A stretch of 64,000 nt of DNA from Gorsachius magnificus (taxonomy: Eukaryota > Chordata > Aves > Pelecaniformes > Ardeidae), in assembly GCA_034008185.1 (NCBI GenBank), contig CM067085.1, forward strand, positions 75,318,275 to 75,382,274. The letters run 5' to 3'. The stretch's first letter is position 1, and the number at the start of each line of letters is the position of its first letter. This document shows positions 60,292 through 64,000 of the stretch, in pieces. The translations under genes were made by a program, and so were the position numbers. The notes under the pieces were generated by a model. It searched no databases. It was given only the letters and a program-made list of their open reading frames with translations, and was not told the DNA's origin.

Positions 60292-63200
60292 CTGTTAGAA
60301 AAAGCAGAAGTTAACTGTTAATCAGAGCTGAAGAGTCAAGCCAGCAGTAAAAAAAGCCCCATGTTTCCAAGAAATGTCTCACTGAACTCTTACTGGATTA
60401 CATTAAATGCTAGATCTAGAAGCAGCACATTTGATGATCCCTTTGAAACTCAGCTAGAATCAGAACAAAGTATCTTCTCACTTCTGGCTGCCCAAGCAGA
60501 GATCTTGAAAGAACATCTTAAACAGTACTTGGAATTTTCCAAAATTCTCCTTCTACCCTCAGAGTATTTCAGTTTTAAGGCTCAATAATCAAGGTACCTA
60601 GAATCAGGCTCTTTACTGCATCTTTAATATCCCCAAGAGGATGGTTTGTAGTTAGCTTTCTGGAGCAGCCTATTTGTTTTGACAGCACTTTTGGCCTTCA
60701 CATCTTACTTTTACATTCCTTCCCTTATCACCTAACTTCTCACTTGAGAAAAGCCCTCCCCCAATCCCAAAGAGCAGGGTCCCAAGTGAATATTGCCCAT
60801 TTCACACAGCCACAGAAAAAACCCCTAGGGAATATGCTTAGTTCTGTCTACACTGGAAGATCAAGTGTCTTTTCATTATCTAGTTCAGACCCAATGAGAT
60901 TTCAGGTCAAGAAGTATGACAAACTTCTCTTTGTATGGTATAAATAGATTGCAGTTTCAATTTTAGGAGAACATTAAACAAGACAAAAATCATTGTCAGA
61001 CCATGGACAGATACGGTAACATTTTAATTCAAAATGCACTGTGGAATGATGAACTATTACAACCACGCATTCAAGCTATTCAGAAGTAAAACCTAAAGCT
61101 CTGAAGTCTGGCAAAGTCCCCTGTTAATTTAGTGAAAATAACTGCAACTCATGGGAGACATTCCTGAGGTTATTTGTTTTCTAGAATTTCACTTTTGCTA
61201 GCAAATACCTCAGAGTCACTTTAATAGTCTAAAAGTATTAAGATAAAAAATCCTAAGCAGAAAAACATTAAAAATTCTTTACAGAAATTTCCTAATATCA
61301 GTCTGCAAGCTTAAAAAGGAAGATGCACCAAGTGCTATTTTCGTAAGCGACTTTTCACAGTAACAGAGACCTGGAAAATAGAAAGAAGAAAAAGCCTGAA
61401 AACCTTCTTTACACAAATCTATTTGACATTTCAGAAATCTAAAGCAATATTCACTTTGATAAATAAAAAGTGCATGTAGGTCCTTGCTATTGCCACCAGT
61501 AGAAGATTTTACCTGCACATTTGGAGAAGAAGGAATCTCTGTACTTACCATGTGCTTGTGCAAAAGATGAGGAAAAAAAAGGTGTTGAAAAAAGATCACA
61601 AGACTCACAGTCATGCTAGAAGCCATCAAATCAGATGTTAACAGCATGTAAAAGCTCCAATTTTTAACGTACATCAAGACATTCCTGTTAGGAATATGGG
61701 TACATGCTGTAGATCTAAACCTTGCTTGTAACTACATAGACTTTTTTTTTTGTATTTTCTTCACATAGACATAGGCTGCAGTTATTTCATGAGGAACTTG
61801 CTTGTGTAAAGGCAAGCAGAACAAAAAGTTATACACTTGCACAGCATAATTCATTATATAAGCAAAATCAGCTTATGCCAAATATTAGATAGTGAACAGT
61901 AACGTTTATCTGGAGTAAATATTTTTTACTAGCTTATATACCTAGATACAGAAAGCCTGATACGGAGATTCTTGTGTTATTTAGAAGTATTATCCCTAAA
62001 GATGTCCTGCACTACGATCAGATTAGCTCCAACATGAAGTTTCCAAAACAGCTATCAATTTTAGTCACTAAGAAAATAAAACACAGAAAACCAAAATGAA
62101 ACTCAACAATTTCTCTCCACCCTCACCACAGAAAAAAAGCTCCACTGTACAAGTGACTACAAATTTAATATTAGAGTAAGAAATTATATGCTTTTAGGTC
62201 CACACAGTTAAGCCATTGGTTCACCTGAAATTATAAAGCTGATACTCAATGTTAGTTGTTTTGGATGTTCAGAAAGCCAGGCCTATGACCTCAGCTGTTT
62301 TCCTGAAGACTTCAACACATACCTTTAGATGAATGTATTTAGGTAACATGACAAAATCATGGCTGCACTGTTTTAGGCAGTAGCCTTTCCAAACACAAAA
62401 TGAGAGTCTGTGGAAAATGCTGTGGTAAAAAAAATCATGAATAGACACAGCCTTTGCCAATTCCTAAAGCGAGTCTGGGAAAACAGCGTGTTATCTTTTG
62501 TTATTCTAACGAAAGGATGCGCAATCTGTGACCTTCCAGAAACACTTCTTTTGACCTGCAGCTTTACACTTGCCTGCCCTTTTTCTCAAGTACTCTTCAC
62601 ATCCAAGGGAAACCAGACTGCTAGGAAGAAACATGAATATACTGTAGAGAACATATGCTATAGGTCTATCGATGGTCATATTGTTCCGTAATGCTTGAAA
62701 AACAACTATCTCAGCCAGAAGCACAGACAAATGCTGCAGCATGGAATTTGTTTGTATTATGGGGATTGACAGGCTGGATAGCAATACTGCTGAAGAGGAC
62801 ACAGCGGTCCTGACACACAGGAGGCCAAACGTGAACCAGCAGCATCCCCGAGCAGTGACGAAGGCTAACAGCATGCTAGGCTGTATTGACGAGGGCATAG
62901 CCAGTACATCATGGAAACCCATTCTTATCTGGCACTTGTTAGACTGCATCTGGCCTACTCTGCACCTGCTACCTCGCTCCTTCCTCAGTACAAGATATCC
63001 ATGAGTAGGCTCGGTGGAAAGGCACCGAGCCAATTAAGGGACAGGAGTTTTTGCCTTAAGGTAACAGAGTTCCTTACTGAAATGAATGGTGGGAGAAGAG
63101 ACAGTGTTCATAACATGAAACACAAGCTTGTGTTTGAATACGAAGGGAAAATAATTGCTACAAGGTTGGCTAAGAATTTGAACAGGTAGTTCAGAGACTG

Positions 63201-64000
63201 TGGACTTTCCAGCCTCAGCGGTTTTCAACACCCAACTGACAAAGCCCTAAGCAACCTGCTTTGAATTTAGTGTTGATCCTGTTTTGGGCAGGCAGTTGGA
63301 CTAGAGGCCTCCCAGGGTCCCTTTTCCAGCCTGGAAGATTAAAATTCAGTGGGATGTGTGAAAAGCATGGGCAGTGGGATGCGTATTACTGTTCTTATGG
63401 CAGCCATTTTGAGATTGAGAAATTGAAATACCTTGTTCCTGCCAAAATTAATGCGCTTCTTAAAAATGTAAATGCTGCCATTTGAATCCACATGCCTTTA
63501 CATTAAATGTCAGTACGTTAATTTAACACAAAACCTAGTCTTCAACAGAATGTTACTTTTATTTTACAATTAGAAATCTGTCACTTTAGTCTTGAAAATA
63601 CTTAAAACAAGTTGGTTTTCAACTGAAAGTAGAATCTGATTTGCATCTTAGGTTGTTTTTTTTTTTAAACGTAAACATTGATGAAAGCAACTAATCTTCA
63701 AGAAATTAAAAGTATCCAACAGAATAGGTTGGCAACAGCTGTGCAGTATTTTTGGTTTTGTGTAGTTTCAGAGTTCAAGATACTTCAAGGGCACCTCAGT
63801 CTAATATTTGTTCAGGAGCATTTCTGAAGGAACCCAATTATCTGCCATTTCTGTTGTGGCAGAAAGGCTTTGTAAGGCTTCTCAAAGCATTTGGAACAAC
63901 TTGTAGACAGCATGCACTCCAGTGCAATTAGGTACCAGTGGCTAATGCCAGCTTAAGGCTCTACAATAGAGATTTCTTGAAAAGTTTTGTAACTCTCACA
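60292..64000 (-). other. EVI5: EVI5 intron (partial)
   Basis: AT-rich DNA upstream of the last EVI5 exon, up to the window edge. No further EVI5 exon could be identified. It contains an old CR1 copy near 62,750-63,345. The rest shows nothing I can annotate. Confidence 0.65.
62750..63345 (+). mobile_element. Old, diverged CR1-like LINE fragment
   Basis: The segment reads like the CR1 3' half. A GTGAACCAGCAG stretch is followed by AAGGCTAACAGCATGCTAGG and CTGTATTGACGAGGGCATAGCC. The ATCTGGCCTACTCTGCACC region and CAGTTGGACTAGAGGCCTCC come next, then CAGGGTCCCTTTTCCAGCCTGGA. Frames are broken and identity is lower than in the other copies, so it is probably an older CR1 subfamily. It lies antisense in the EVI5 intron. 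The 5' boundary is approximate. Confidence 0.8.

Overview
This window is a piece of vertebrate nuclear DNA, most likely from a bird. It has short intron-split exons, bird-type CR1 LINE 3' ends that finish in ATTCTATG, AT-rich gene deserts and one large CpG island. The gene order is that of the RPAP2 - GFI1 - EVI5 block known from tetrapods. The species cannot be told from the sequence alone. This is an ordinary conserved locus, with no mobile operon, CRISPR array or other prokaryote-like system. The most unusual object is a perfect 27-bp inverted repeat inside GFI1 intron 2.

Layout. Bases 1-11,231 are read as intronic sequence of RPAP2 (plus strand); only the last coding exon of that gene (11,232-11,415) was recognised. 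The intron holds one CR1 copy and some unassigned exon-like ORFs on the opposite strand. Bases 11,416 to about 38,830 lie between the convergent 3' ends of RPAP2 and GFI1. They carry a degraded MIR-like SINE, two CR1 copies in opposite orientation, a G-rich tract, and no gene I can support. GFI1 (minus strand) is complete for coding sequence: six coding exons from 49,909 down to 40,026 join in phase to give 406 residues, with a SNAG repressor motif at the N terminus and six C2H2 zinc fingers at the C terminus. A 3' UTR of about 1.2 kb follows. The 5' side lies in a CpG island (about 49.2-54.3 kb) that contains a candidate non-coding exon.

From about 54.3 to 59 kb is AT-rich intergenic DNA. 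The last coding exon of EVI5 (minus strand, 59,986-60,291) follows. The rest of the window is read as EVI5 intron with an old CR1 copy.

The genes are not a pathway. RPAP2 is an RNA polymerase II CTD phosphatase and import factor, GFI1 a haematopoietic and inner-ear transcriptional repressor, and EVI5 a TBC-domain Rab regulator. GFI1 and EVI5 run in tandem on the minus strand and RPAP2 converges on GFI1. Any regulatory logic in the intergenic DNA most plausibly serves GFI1.
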